A stretch of DNA of 13,480 nucleotides from Lachnospiraceae bacterium UBA3638 (GTDB lineage: Bacteria > Bacillota > Clostridia > Lachnospirales > Lachnospiraceae): NCBI GenBank assembly GCA_002373595.1, contig DFKT01000102.1, positions 1-13,480 of the forward strand, written 5' to 3'. The position numbers were made by a program, and so were the translations under genes. Every line of letters begins with the position of its first letter. Within the stretch, counting starts at the first letter, position 1. Shown here piece after piece: positions 1-7,933 of this stretch. The notes below the pieces were generated by a model, which saw only the letters and a list, made by a program, of their open reading frames with translations, was not told where the DNA came from and made no database searches.

Positions 1-42
1 AAAACCTTACCCTTTTTTCAAGAACGTTTGTTCTATTCCTGT

Positions 43-72
43 AAAAAAAAGAACCGGCATTGCTGCCGATCC
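43..72 (-). terminator. Intrinsic terminator after the GH94 gene
   Basis: Read on the minus strand, positions 72-51 fold into a 9-bp stem closed by a GCAA (GNRA) tetraloop, and the transcript continues into eight U residues (50-43). Two pairs (54/69 and 52/71) are G-U wobbles only in the minus-strand RNA and would be C-A mismatches in the plus-strand RNA, so the hairpin is built for the minus strand. It begins 26 bp beyond the GH94 stop codon and is the only convincing terminator in the window, so it probably ends the whole minus-strand transcription unit. Confidence 0.9.
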
Positions 73-98
73 TTTCTTATTACATATAATAGTATCTT

Positions 99-2495
99 TT
101 ATCCGAGCGTTACCACCACACTGTTCTGGGCTGCGAGCTTATCAGCGGGGATGAAGCATCCCTCAAGGGTCTCTCCGTTAAGAGTGAGGCTCTTTACTCC
201 TGCCTGAACATGACTCGGGTTCTCTATCTTAATGGAAAGATGAGTTCCGCGGAAATCCTTCTCAATGGTAAATCCGTCCCAGGCACCGGGGATGGAAGGA
301 TTGATATTAAGTCCATCGGGAGTAGGTCTCATACCGCAGATACCCTCTACGCAGCCGACCATAACCGTGGAAGCGGTACCGGTGAGCCAATGTACATGGC
401 TGCGGCCTTCGAAGGGCGATCTCTTGGACTCGGTGAACTGTCCATGTACATAGGGCTCGATCACGCGGATCTCAGCCTTGTCATTAAGAGATGCGGGCGA
501 GCTCTCGGTGAAGTATTCGAATGCTCTGTCTCCGTGTCCCATGAGAGACTCTGCAAGGATCAGCCAACCCTGTGACTGGGAGAAGATTCCTCCGTTCTCC
601 TTGGTGTCGGGATTGAAGATATGCATAAGAGCTCCGGGGAACTCGTGATCTACATAAGGAGGCTCGAGGAGTTTAGCTCCGTAAGGCGTATTGAGGATGC
701 TGTGTACGCTCTTGGAAGCCTTCTCACCCTGCTCCTTGCTTGCAAATCCGGAAATGACGGACCAGCTCTGAGGATTGAGCCACATATTGGCCTCGGGATC
801 CTTCTTGGCGCCGACGATAACACCGTCCTCTCTGATACCGCGGATGAAACGGTCCTCGTCCCAGCACTTTGCAAGAGCATCGGAAAGCTTAGCCTTGATC
901 CCTTCAAGCTCGGTAACATATGAGGAATCTCCTCTTCCCTGAGCGAGCTCGATCATCATATTGAGCGCATAGTAGAGCTGGAATGCAACGAAGGTTGACT
1001 CACCCTTTGCACCGAGTCTCAGGCAGTCATTCCAGTCTGCATGAAGACCTGCCGGCATATTGTGATCTCCCATATGGTCCATAGAGAACTTGATAGCTCT
1101 CTTGAGGTGATTGTAAACGGTATCTTCGGGAGCGTTTGCATAAGGGATCTTCTCATCGAGGAATGCCTTGTTTCCGGTCTCCGCGATGTACTTATATACG
1201 GTCGGGAAGAGCCAAAGTGCATCATCCGCACGATATGAGGGATGTCCGGTCTCCTTAACATATGAAGGATCGTCGGGAGTGTTCTCGTGTCCTGCGTTGT
1301 GATCGTACTTAACGAGAGGAAGTCCCGCACCGTTGTCTACCTGAGCCGAGATCATGAAGCGGATAAGCTCGACAGCCATAGCGGGATCGGTATGGATGAC
1401 ACCCTGGATATCCTGGACGGTATCGCGGTATCCGTAACCGTTTCTCTGTCCGCAGTAGATAAGGGATGCCGCTCTGGACCAGGTAAAGGTGATGAAGCAC
1501 TGATATGCGTTCCATACGCTTACCATATTGTTGAACTCGGGTGAAGGAGTATTTACAACAAATCTCTCAAGTTTTGCGTGCCAATACTTCTTGAGTTCTT
1601 CAACCTCTGCATCTACCTTGCCGGGAGCATTGTAACGGGCGATGATCTCATCCATCTCGGCTGCATTCTTCTTACCGAGGATAAAGATGAATTCCTTGCT
1701 CTCTCCGGGTACAAGGGAAACTTCAGACTGAAGCGCACCGCAGGGATTGGAGTTGTAGGTCATCTCATTTCCGAGGTCACCCTTTTCGACTGCTATGGGA
1801 TTGCTGTATGTTCTGTAGGAACCGATGAAGGAATCAAGTCTTCCGCATGCGCTCTTTACGGGAGCTCCGGCAAGTCCGAATGATCTCTCCTGATGGTTGG
1901 ATCCGCTCGCATCGCGTCCGGAATTCTCGTTGATATGCTGAACGACTTTATTTCCCTCAAAGGAAGTACGGCTGATAAAGAGTGTGTACTGAAGGTTAAC
2001 CTGATCCTGCTCGTAATTGTCCTCATTGGTAAACTCTACGAATCCGAATACATCGAGCTTGCGGACTCTGTCGGTATCGTTCTTAACGACAGCGCGCCAT
2101 ACTTCGTAGGTCTCATCCTTGGGAACATAATAAGTCGTCTCGGATGTGATACCTGCATAAGTGGAAGTCATTACGGAATAGCCTGTGCCGTGTCTGGTCG
2201 TGGTTTTGTAGAAATCAAGCGACTTGGCAACCGGCTGCCAGGTGCCCGACCAGTAGTCTCCGCTCTCCTGATCACGGATATAGATATATCTGCCGGGAAG
2301 AGCCATCATCGAATTGAAACGGTATCTTATGATACGTCCGTTAGCTCCGCTCTTAACAAAGCTGTAGCCTGCTGCATTGTTGGAGATGATCGCTCCGTAC
2401 GCAGGCGATCCGAGGTAATTGCACCACGGTGCCGGCGTATCCGGTCTCGTGATGACATATTCCTTTGCTTCAAGGTCAAAATGTCCGTAGTTCAT
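99..2495 (-). CDS. GH94 beta-glycoside phosphorylase (cellobiose/cellodextrin/chitobiose phosphorylase type)
   Basis: This 798-residue cytoplasmic enzyme is predicted to split a beta-linked disaccharide or short oligosaccharide with inorganic phosphate, giving an alpha-sugar-1-phosphate plus the remaining sugar. The length matches GH94 enzymes (about 800 residues). The N-terminal beta-sandwich (about 1-290) carries the family's YVITRPDTPAPW-NYLG opening, followed by the helical (alpha/alpha)6 barrel. The barrel holds GYRDT (Arg357, Asp358) and ADWNDCL, where Asp490 of WND is the expected general acid. There is no signal peptide, so the substrate must be imported, and no transporter lies nearby. 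The start is the ATG at 2495: AGGAGG lies 6 nt before it, whereas the longer GTG reading from 2513 would put that ribosome binding site inside the gene. The N-terminal third resembles chitobiose phosphorylase as much as cellobiose phosphorylase, so the substrate is left open. It is the last gene before the terminator. Confidence 0.9.
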   Translation of the reverse strand: MNYGHFDLEAKEYVITRPDTPAPWCNYLGSPAYGAIISNNAAGYSFVKSGANGRIIRYRFNSMMALPGRYIYIRDQESGDYWSGTWQPVAKSLDFYKTTTRHGTGYSVMTSTYAGITSETTYYVPKDETYEVWRAVVKNDTDRVRKLDVFGFVEFTNEDNYEQDQVNLQYTLFISRTSFEGNKVVQHINENSGRDASGSNHQERSFGLAGAPVKSACGRLDSFIGSYRTYSNPIAVEKGDLGNEMTYNSNPCGALQSEVSLVPGESKEFIFILGKKNAAEMDEIIARYNAPGKVDAEVEELKKYWHAKLERFVVNTPSPEFNNMVSVWNAYQCFITFTWSRAASLIYCGQRNGYGYRDTVQDIQGVIHTDPAMAVELIRFMISAQVDNGAGLPLVKYDHNAGHENTPDDPSYVKETGHPSYRADDALWLFPTVYKYIAETGNKAFLDEKIPYANAPEDTVYNHLKRAIKFSMDHMGDHNMPAGLHADWNDCLRLGAKGESTFVAFQLYYALNMMIELAQGRGDSSYVTELEGIKAKLSDALAKCWDEDRFIRGIREDGVIVGAKKDPEANMWLNPQSWSVISGFASKEQGEKASKSVHSILNTPYGAKLLEPPYVDHEFPGALMHIFNPDTKENGGIFSQSQGWLILAESLMGHGDRAFEYFTESSPASLNDKAEIRVIEPYVHGQFTESKRSPFEGRSHVHWLTGTASTVMVGCVEGICGMRPTPDGLNINPSIPGAWDGFTIEKDFRGTHLSIKIENPSHVQAGVKSLTLNGETLEGCFIPADKLAAQNSVVVTLG

Positions 2496-2501
2496 AAATG
2501 T

Positions 2502-2507
2502 CCTCCT
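2502..2507 (-). promoter_or_regulatory. Ribosome binding site that fixes the GH94 start
   Basis: A perfect AGGAGG on the minus strand sits 6 nt before the ATG at 2495. It lies inside the longer open frame that begins with GTG at 2513, so that upstream start is unlikely. Confidence 0.85.
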
Positions 2508-2527
2508 GTACACATTTCAAATTAACA

Positions 2528-2540
2528 GCGCTGATAGCGC
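2528..2540 (-). other. Small hairpin in the PHP-GH94 intergenic gap
   Basis: Five perfect base pairs (GCGCT/AGCGC) enclose a 3-nt loop in the 50-bp gap between the PHP gene and the GH94 gene, the widest gap in the minus-strand cluster. No U-run follows, so it is not a convincing terminator. It could stabilise an mRNA 3' end or mark a processing point. I found no promoter for the GH94 gene in this gap. Confidence 0.35.
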
Positions 2541-2545
2541 ATTAT

Positions 2546-3310
2546 TTACATATTGTATCTGAAGTCTTCTCCGAGAAGCGTTTCATTGCCGCTAAGAAGA
2601 GCATACTTTTCTCTGCCCATTACGGCTTTGATATAATCCTTCGAGTCTTCAAGCTTTCTCGCAAAAGCCATACCGCCGTAGAGAAGATTCGTCACATGTA
2701 TATCGGATCCGGCCGTCTGCGGGAAGTCATGTTCCCCGGCATAAGCAAGTGCTTTGACATCAAACTCCGGATTGACATGGGACTTGCTCTCGCTGCTCAC
2801 ATGCGTGGCGTTCACAGTCTCGACCGCATCTATATACTCAGGGAAAAGTCTGATCTCGGGTATATATGTTTCCTCTCTGTATGGATGGCAATGCACTACC
2901 ATTCCACCGTCCTTATGTACGAGTTCAAGCTGTTCCGGTATAGTGCAGTCCTTTACTTCCGGATGATCCAAAAGCCACTGCTTCGAAAGTCCGTTTATCA
3001 GAAATTCCGTAGCATTGTAGCAGGACTCCCAACCGAAGAATACCTGAAGTCCAATACGGTCTCCCTCTTCCTTGGCATGCTCATATCCTAAGCAAAACTT
3101 CTCTACCCATTCGCTCCAGGGGAGCTTTCTGTCCACTGCGGTATTACCGTAAAAGAAATGATCGGTTACAATGATGCCTGTATATCCCGCTTCCCTGCAG
3201 GCCCTCGCCATATCCGCTCCGGGACACTTCGCACACGCGCTTGCCTCCGAAGTATGCAGATGTGTTTCGTATGCGTAGGGAAACTTTTCAGGTAATCTAA
3301 GCTTTTTCAT
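2546..3310 (-). CDS. PHP-domain metal-dependent phosphoesterase
   Basis: This is a predicted cytoplasmic 254-residue PHP-superfamily hydrolase, a fold that binds two or three metal ions and cleaves phosphate esters or nucleic acids (histidinol phosphatase, TrpH/RNase AM-type exonucleases, polymerase PHP domains). The metal-binding motifs are all visible in order: HLH (His17, His19), TDH (Asp50, His51), Glu95 in GWES, HCHP (His140, His142) and GSDIH (Asp203, His205). The chosen ATG at 3310 lies 8 nt after the stop of the upstream HD-GYP gene and just before the first motif. A GTG at 3343 would add 11 residues and overlap that gene by 25 bp. The Shine-Dalgarno sequence is weak (GAGAG), so coupling to the upstream gene is likely. 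No histidine-biosynthesis gene is nearby, so a histidinol phosphatase role is not supported; the substrate is unknown. Confidence 0.82.
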   Translation of the reverse strand: MKKLRLPEKFPYAYETHLHTSEASACAKCPGADMARACREAGYTGIIVTDHFFYGNTAVDRKLPWSEWVEKFCLGYEHAKEEGDRIGLQVFFGWESCYNATEFLINGLSKQWLLDHPEVKDCTIPEQLELVHKDGGMVVHCHPYREETYIPEIRLFPEYIDAVETVNATHVSSESKSHVNPEFDVKALAYAGEHDFPQTAGSDIHVTNLLYGGMAFARKLEDSKDYIKAVMGREKYALLSGNETLLGEDFRYNM

Positions 3311-3318
3311 CTTGTCTC

Positions 3319-4425
3319 TCAAACTATTACCAGGCTCGCACACTTAATATCTTCCATGAGATTATAAAGCTTGCCTGTCTTTAATCCTATAACGGTAGGT
3401 CTGAGTGCATTCTGCGGATGATTCTCGACCACCTTTGCAAGCTCGCCGGTGGAAAGAGTGACCACGCTGTCGACGGGATAGAGTATGATGCTCTGCAAAA
3501 ATGCAGTCATCGCATTCATCTCCAGATCATCTGTCATAGCCATTATCATCTCAACGGCATCGCGTTTGGAAAATGCTTTCTTATAGGGTCTCTCCGTGAC
3601 CAGTGCATCATACACATCTGCGACGGAGATTATCCTTGCGTATTTATGGATATGATCGGCATCGGAACCCACCGGGTATCCCTTGCCGTTCATCTTTTCA
3701 TGATGCTGCAGCACGCCCATCAGCACACCTTCGGAGAACTGGTTTTTCTCTTTAAGCAGTTTGAACCCGAAAAGCGTATGCTGTTTCATTATGGCGAACT
3801 CATTATCATCGAGCTTGCCGGGCTTGTTCAGAACTTCATTCGGTATCTGTGATTTACCCAGATCATGAAGGAGTCCGGATACTCCGAGTTCTCTCAACTC
3901 CTCGCGGTCAAGTCCGTACACTTTGCCGATGATCATAGCCATAGTTGCCACATCGACACTGTGCTTAAAAGTATATTCGTCGCTAACCTTTATCAGGTTG
4001 ATATCTATCGCAACGGCATTGCTGTCAACGATCGCTTTTACCAATTCCCCCGCAACATTGTTGGTGGCTTCGGTAAAATTCTCGGATGAAGTATTATCAA
4101 AAAGATACTGTATGCCTTCGCCGACTCTCTTGATGACTTCGGTATGGAGCGCAACTTTGGCTCTATCCTCCACCCTGCTCTTCTCGATGAGTTCTCTGGT
4201 GTATGCGGGAAGATTCCTCTCTATCTCGGAAATCTCCTCGGGATCGGGTTCTCCCTCGAAAATATATATGCCGCCGACACCGTGCTTTTGAAGGTACTCT
4301 ATCTGGAAGTCATCGAGGTAAGCGCCTTTGGCGATCAGTTGTCTCCCTCTGGAGTCCACGATCGCCTGGTCGATCTTCATTCCTCTCTTCAGCGTTCTCG
4401 CGCTGATCAGCTTCCTCTTACCCAT
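3319..4425 (-). CDS. HD-GYP domain cyclic-di-GMP phosphodiesterase
   Basis: The product is a 368-residue predicted phosphodiesterase that would hydrolyse cyclic-di-GMP to GMP or pGpG in the cytoplasm. The first ~60 residues (LKRGM, then a KGAYLDDFQIEYL segment) resemble the small N-terminal domain often found before HD-GYP domains. The catalytic domain spans about 125-310 and keeps every expected motif: His155, HDLGK (His187, Asp188, Lys191), His216, HHEKMNGKGYP (241-251) and SVADVYDAL (Asp270, Asp273). An active enzyme is therefore expected. No receiver, PAS or transmembrane segment is visible. The start overlaps the upstream lipoprotein gene by 8 bp (ATGGGTAA) and has no clear ribosome binding site, which suggests translation coupled to that gene. 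A roughly 55-residue tail follows the HD-GYP domain. Confidence 0.9.
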   Translation of the reverse strand: MGKRKLISARTLKRGMKIDQAIVDSRGRQLIAKGAYLDDFQIEYLQKHGVGGIYIFEGEPDPEEISEIERNLPAYTRELIEKSRVEDRAKVALHTEVIKRVGEGIQYLFDNTSSENFTEATNNVAGELVKAIVDSNAVAIDINLIKVSDEYTFKHSVDVATMAMIIGKVYGLDREELRELGVSGLLHDLGKSQIPNEVLNKPGKLDDNEFAIMKQHTLFGFKLLKEKNQFSEGVLMGVLQHHEKMNGKGYPVGSDADHIHKYARIISVADVYDALVTERPYKKAFSKRDAVEMIMAMTDDLEMNAMTAFLQSIILYPVDSVVTLSTGELAKVVENHPQNALRPTVIGLKTGKLYNLMEDIKCASLVIV

Positions 4426-5497
4426 TTATGCTACCGAATGTTTCATTATATACATCAAAAAAGTCCGATGTATTAACTCTCTCATCATGCAAAAGCGATA
4501 CTTCGTCCCATAGCTGATCGTTCAGATTTCTTACAAGTGTCCCGACGAATTCGTTATACTGCGTTTCAAAAGCTTCCTGCTGTCTCTTCTCAACTATCGC
4601 GATCTTATTGGCATCGGTCTGCTCGCGGTCGAGCGTACTGATACATTTAAGCAGATAGAATCCTTCGCTCGTCTCCACAGGCTCGGATATCTCTCCGGTA
4701 GAGAGTGAAAATGCCGCCTGCTCAAGTTCGTAAGAGACCTCACCCTTGCCGAAAGTCCTCTCATACTCTTCGCTGTCGCTGTATTTGGCTGCAAGATCCT
4801 CGAAAGAGTACGCCCCCGTCGTAGCAAACTGCCTGACATCCGCTACCTTGCCTGCCACATTCGCTTTCTCGGAATCAGAGAAAGTGATCAGTTTTCCGGC
4901 TCCGTCATGAACGGATGTCCTGAAAAAGATATACTGCACCTTTACAAATCTGGCTTCATCATCGCTTATCTCGGGATTGATATCCTTTATCACGGATTCG
5001 TAAACCTTATCCGCAAGAGCATACTCACGATACATCTTGGCCAGCGTATCTTTGTCTATACCGAGAAGTTCCTTCTCAGTCTCATTCAGCGAAGAATAAT
5101 ATCTCTCGGCAGCTGATTGGATGAGTCCTTCCTCGCCCGCCGTAAGCTCTATCCCCCGGTTTTTGGCCATCAGATACATGGTCTTGACCTGAGCTATCCT
5201 GGCGAGCACCGTGTCCTTAACATTATCCTCAAGAGACACCCCGTCCAGAGAAGCATTCCATATCTCACTGCCGTATACGGATTCGTAACTGTTCTGGATA
5301 TTGGTGAGATAAACCATGACCTCGGGAAGAGTGCATGCCTCATCCCCTATCACAAATACTTCACCTTTGCCGAATCCCGTTGTAAGTACGACCTTGGTGT
5401 CGCCACAGGAGCAAAACATCAAAAGACATAAGGTACATATAAGGATATAAGCCGTGATAACCCTTATTCGGCCGGCTGCACCTTTTATGATCCGCAT
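4418..5497 (-). CDS. PrsA/SurA-like parvulin-fold lipoprotein
   Basis: This 359-residue predicted lipoprotein probably acts outside the membrane as a foldase or chaperone. It has a basic N-terminus, a hydrophobic segment (about 12-28) and a lipobox-like FCSC with Cys31 as the likely lipidated residue. A helical SurA-N-like region (about 50-180) is followed by a PpiC/parvulin-like domain (about 184-288), recognisable from FEDLAAKYSD, FGKGEVS and the SLSTGEISEPV stretch. Two usual active-site histidines are tyrosine here (Tyr189 in VQYI, Tyr281 in GFYLL), so peptidyl-prolyl isomerase activity may be weak or lost. The gene starts 2 nt after the aminotransferase stop without a strong ribosome binding site, and its end overlaps the HD-GYP gene by 8 bp. 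The lipobox is imperfect because Phe and Cys occupy -3 and -2. Confidence 0.82.
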   Translation of the reverse strand: MRIIKGAAGRIRVITAYILICTLCLLMFCSCGDTKVVLTTGFGKGEVFVIGDEACTLPEVMVYLTNIQNSYESVYGSEIWNASLDGVSLEDNVKDTVLARIAQVKTMYLMAKNRGIELTAGEEGLIQSAAERYYSSLNETEKELLGIDKDTLAKMYREYALADKVYESVIKDINPEISDDEARFVKVQYIFFRTSVHDGAGKLITFSDSEKANVAGKVADVRQFATTGAYSFEDLAAKYSDSEEYERTFGKGEVSYELEQAAFSLSTGEISEPVETSEGFYLLKCISTLDREQTDANKIAIVEKRQQEAFETQYNEFVGTLVRNLNDQLWDEVSLLHDERVNTSDFFDVYNETFGSING

Positions 5498-5499
5498 TA

Positions 5500-6525
5500 T
5501 TACTCGATCACATGAATCCAGCCCTTAGGCGCTTCGATCCTGCCCATCTGGATACCGGTGAGAGTATCATACAGCTTCTTGGTAACAGGGCCCATCTCCT
5601 GCATTCCGCTGGGCAGGCAGATCTCGTTGCCGTGATCTACGATCTTGCCTACGGGAGAGATGACCGCTGCGGTTCCGCAGAGTCCGCACTCTGCAAAATC
5701 CTTTACCTCCGAGAAGAGAACTTCTCTCTCCTCAACCTCAAGTCCGAGATACTCCTTTGCAACATATACAAGGCTCCTTCTGGTGATCGAAGGAAGGATG
5801 CTGTCCGACTTGGGAGTTACTACCTTGCCATCCTTGGTAACGAAGAGGAAGTTAGCTCCGCCGGTCTCCTCAACCTTGGTCCTGGTAGCGGGATCGAGAT
5901 ACATATTCTCATCGAATCCCTCGTGATGTGCAGTAACTATTGCATGGAGACTCATCGCATAGTTGAGTCCCGCTTTGATATGTCCGGTTCCGTGCGGTGC
6001 TGCTCTGTCGAAGTCGCTTACCTTTATCGTGATAGGCTTAGCGCCACCCTTGAAGTAAGGTCCTACGGGAGTGGTGAAGATCCTGAACTGATACTCATCT
6101 GCAGGCTTAACTCCTATTACGGGATTAACTCCGAAAATATAAGGTCTGATATAAAGAGTTGCGCCGCTTCCGTAAGGAGGAACGACATTCTCATTTGCCT
6201 TTACGGTCTTGGTAACGGCATCAATGAATCTGCCCTCAGGAAGGACCGGGATCTCAAGTCTGGCCGCGGAATTATTGATCCTTTCAGCATTGAGGTCAGG
6301 TCTGAAAGTAACGATATGCCCGTCCTCGGTGGTATATGCTTTGAGTCCCTCGAATACGGTCTGAGCGTACTGAAGCACTCCCGCGCACTCGCTTATGGTA
6401 ATGGTATCGTCGGTGACGATCGCGCCGTCATCCCACTTTCCATCCTTAAAGTTCGACACGTAACGGAAATCCGTTTTAACATAGCCGAATCCGAGTGAAC
6501 CCCAATCAATATTTTTCTTTTCCAT
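5500..6525 (-). CDS. ilvE: Branched-chain amino acid aminotransferase
   Basis: This PLP enzyme transfers the amino group between glutamate and the keto acids of leucine, isoleucine and valine, the last step of their synthesis or the first of their breakdown. At 341 residues it matches the longer Bacillus YbgE/YwaA and eukaryotic-like class. Visible landmarks are VFEGLKAY (58-64), RPYIFG (127-132), the PLP lysine Lys184 in GHIKAGLNYAMS, Glu220 in EETGGANFLF, SITRRS (246-251) and GTAAVISPVG (284-293). An AAGGAGG ribosome binding site at 6533-6539 stands 7 nt before the ATG. A CGLC pair (Cys280, Cys283) lies just before GTAA; I would not read it as a redox switch without alignment. No other branched-chain biosynthesis gene is in view. 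Confidence 0.94.
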   Translation of the reverse strand: MEKKNIDWGSLGFGYVKTDFRYVSNFKDGKWDDGAIVTDDTITISECAGVLQYAQTVFEGLKAYTTEDGHIVTFRPDLNAERINNSAARLEIPVLPEGRFIDAVTKTVKANENVVPPYGSGATLYIRPYIFGVNPVIGVKPADEYQFRIFTTPVGPYFKGGAKPITIKVSDFDRAAPHGTGHIKAGLNYAMSLHAIVTAHHEGFDENMYLDPATRTKVEETGGANFLFVTKDGKVVTPKSDSILPSITRRSLVYVAKEYLGLEVEEREVLFSEVKDFAECGLCGTAAVISPVGKIVDHGNEICLPSGMQEMGPVTKKLYDTLTGIQMGRIEAPKGWIHVIE

Positions 6526-6554
6526 CTTTATGCCTCCTTAGGTATCAAAATTAT

Positions 6555-7046
6555 TTATTTCTTACGAACGTATTTAACAAATCTGTAAGTGAGATCAAAG
6601 TATGTCTGTTCGTCGCTGTCAGTCTCGATCTCCCATTCGGGATCCTCATCGAGATTGGGAAAATAAGTATCCGCCTCGTATGAGTAATCTATCTTGGTGA
6701 TGTGTGCTGTGTCACAGAAGGGAAGAAGCTGTTTGTAGATCGTTCCTCCTCCTATGACGAAGACATCCTGCGTATCGTATTTTTTCACTTCCTCCAGAAG
6801 CTCTTCAACACTCCTCACGACTATAGCGTCCTTCACCGAGTACTCCGGGTCATGGCTCATCACTATATTGGTCCTGTTCTTAAGGGGAAGTCCCTGCGGG
6901 AAAGTCGAAAGAGTCTTTCTTCCGAGTATCACGACCTTGCCCGTTGTCATCTCGCGGAAATTCTTGTGATCGCCGGGGATACGCACGAGGAGTTCGTCCT
7001 TATTGCCTATCGCCCAGTTGCTGTCAACTGCTACGATTATATTCAT
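6555..7046 (-). CDS. folA: Dihydrofolate reductase
   Basis: This 163-residue enzyme reduces dihydrofolate to tetrahydrofolate with NADPH and so regenerates the cofactor oxidised by thymidylate synthase, encoded just upstream. Family marks are IVAVDSNWAIG (4-14), the active-site acid Asp26 in IPGD, VVILGRKT (38-45) and VIGGGTIY (97-104) at the NADPH site. The position of E. coli Trp22 reads Val21 and that of Leu28 reads His27, so the inhibitor- and folate-contacting surface differs from the textbook enzyme. The gene begins 12 nt after thyA with an AAGGAAA ribosome binding site. Two ATGs sit 4 nt apart; only the second (7046) is in frame. Confidence 0.95.
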   Translation of the reverse strand: MNIIVAVDSNWAIGNKDELLVRIPGDHKNFREMTTGKVVILGRKTLSTFPQGLPLKNRTNIVMSHDPEYSVKDAIVVRSVEELLEEVKKYDTQDVFVIGGGTIYKQLLPFCDTAHITKIDYSYEADTYFPNLDEDPEWEIETDSDEQTYFDLTYRFVKYVRKK

Positions 7047-7058
7047 TCATCTTTCCTT

Positions 7059-7907
7059 TCAGATTGCGATCGGTATATCCTTTACCTGCTCACCTGTCAC
7101 ATAATTCTCGACAGTGATATCGTCTCTGGTAAATTTATAAAAATCATGTACATCCGGATTGAGCGTTACCTTGGGTGCGGGGAACTGTTCTCTGGTGATG
7201 AGTTCCTCGATGATGGGGATGTGTCTGTCATAGATATGTGCATCAGCTATGACATGAACAAGCTCTCCAACATACATGTCGGAAACCTGTGCGATCATAT
7301 GCTGAAGAACCGCATACTGCGCAACGTTCCAATTGTTGGCAGCGAGCACATCCTGTGATCTCTGATTGAGCACCATGTTGAGAGTGAGTTTGTCTTCACC
7401 CTTTCGCTGCGTAACATTGAAAGTGCAGCTATATGCGCAGGGGTAGAGATTCATCTCAGAGAGATCCTGATGTACGTAAATATTTGTAAGGATGCGTCTG
7501 CTGAACGGATTGTTCTTCAGATCATAGAGCACTCGATCCACCTGATCCATCATGCCCTCTTTGTACTTATGCTTTACTCCGAGCTGATATCCGTAGGCCT
7601 TTCCGATCGATCCGTCTTCATCGGCCCACTCATCCCAGATATGAGCATTAAGATCATTGATATTATTACTCTTCTTCTGCCATATCCAGAGGATCTCATC
7701 GGTCGCTGTCTTAAGTGCGGTACGCCTTAATGTAAGGAGCGGAAATTCTTCCCGCAGATCGTATCTGTTTACGACTCCGAATTTCTTAACCGTATATGCG
7801 GGAGTGCCGTCCGGCCAATGCGGGCGTACCTTTTCTCCCTCCGTGCTGGTCCCGTTGTCCAGGATGTCCCTGCACATATTTACAAAAACCTGATCTGCGT
7901 AACTCAT
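7059..7907 (-). CDS. thyA: Thymidylate synthase (phi3T/Bacillus subtilis ThyA type)
   Basis: The enzyme methylates dUMP to dTMP using 5,10-methylene-tetrahydrofolate, leaving dihydrofolate for the FolA encoded next door. It has 282 residues. The phosphate-binding RR pair (Arg137, Arg138), catalytic Cys157 in LYPCAYS, QRSQD (Arg183, Ser184, Asp186), NNWNVAQY (Asn194) and DAHIYDRH (Tyr226) are all present. The active site has PCA rather than the PCH of E. coli, and the overall pattern (LLWIWQ-KSN-NDLN, LKNNP-SRR, REQFPAPK) recalls the phage phi3T/B. subtilis ThyA branch. The gene starts 26 nt after the beta-CASP gene with a GGAG ribosome binding site. The thyA-folA order allows one mRNA to supply both halves of the dTMP cycle. 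Confidence 0.96.
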   Translation of the reverse strand: MSYADQVFVNMCRDILDNGTSTEGEKVRPHWPDGTPAYTVKKFGVVNRYDLREEFPLLTLRRTALKTATDEILWIWQKKSNNINDLNAHIWDEWADEDGSIGKAYGYQLGVKHKYKEGMMDQVDRVLYDLKNNPFSRRILTNIYVHQDLSEMNLYPCAYSCTFNVTQRKGEDKLTLNMVLNQRSQDVLAANNWNVAQYAVLQHMIAQVSDMYVGELVHVIADAHIYDRHIPIIEELITREQFPAPKVTLNPDVHDFYKFTRDDITVENYVTGEQVKDIPIAI

Positions 7908-7933
7908 CTTAACTCCGTTTCAAAAGATTTATG

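Noticed and set aside
1893..2525. A 210-codon plus-strand open frame opposite the start of the GH94 gene
   Set aside because: In-register antisense shadow; the sense gene is clear from conserved GH94 motifs.
2528..2540. Hairpin between the PHP and GH94 genes as a terminator
   Set aside because: Only five base pairs and no U-tract on the minus-strand transcript; recorded as a minor structure only.
5673..5688. CGLC in the aminotransferase as a redox switch like the human mitochondrial enzyme
   Set aside because: The pair lies just before GTAA, whereas the human CxxC falls after the equivalent GTA, so the positions do not match; probably a clade feature.
5512..6498. A 328-codon plus-strand open frame opposite ilvE
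   Set aside because: In-register antisense shadow of an unmistakable aminotransferase; the protein has no recognisable motif.
7908..7933. A separate promoter or riboswitch for thyA-folA
   Set aside because: The gap is only 26 bp, holds a ribosome binding site, and shows no convincing -10/-35 pair or folded leader.
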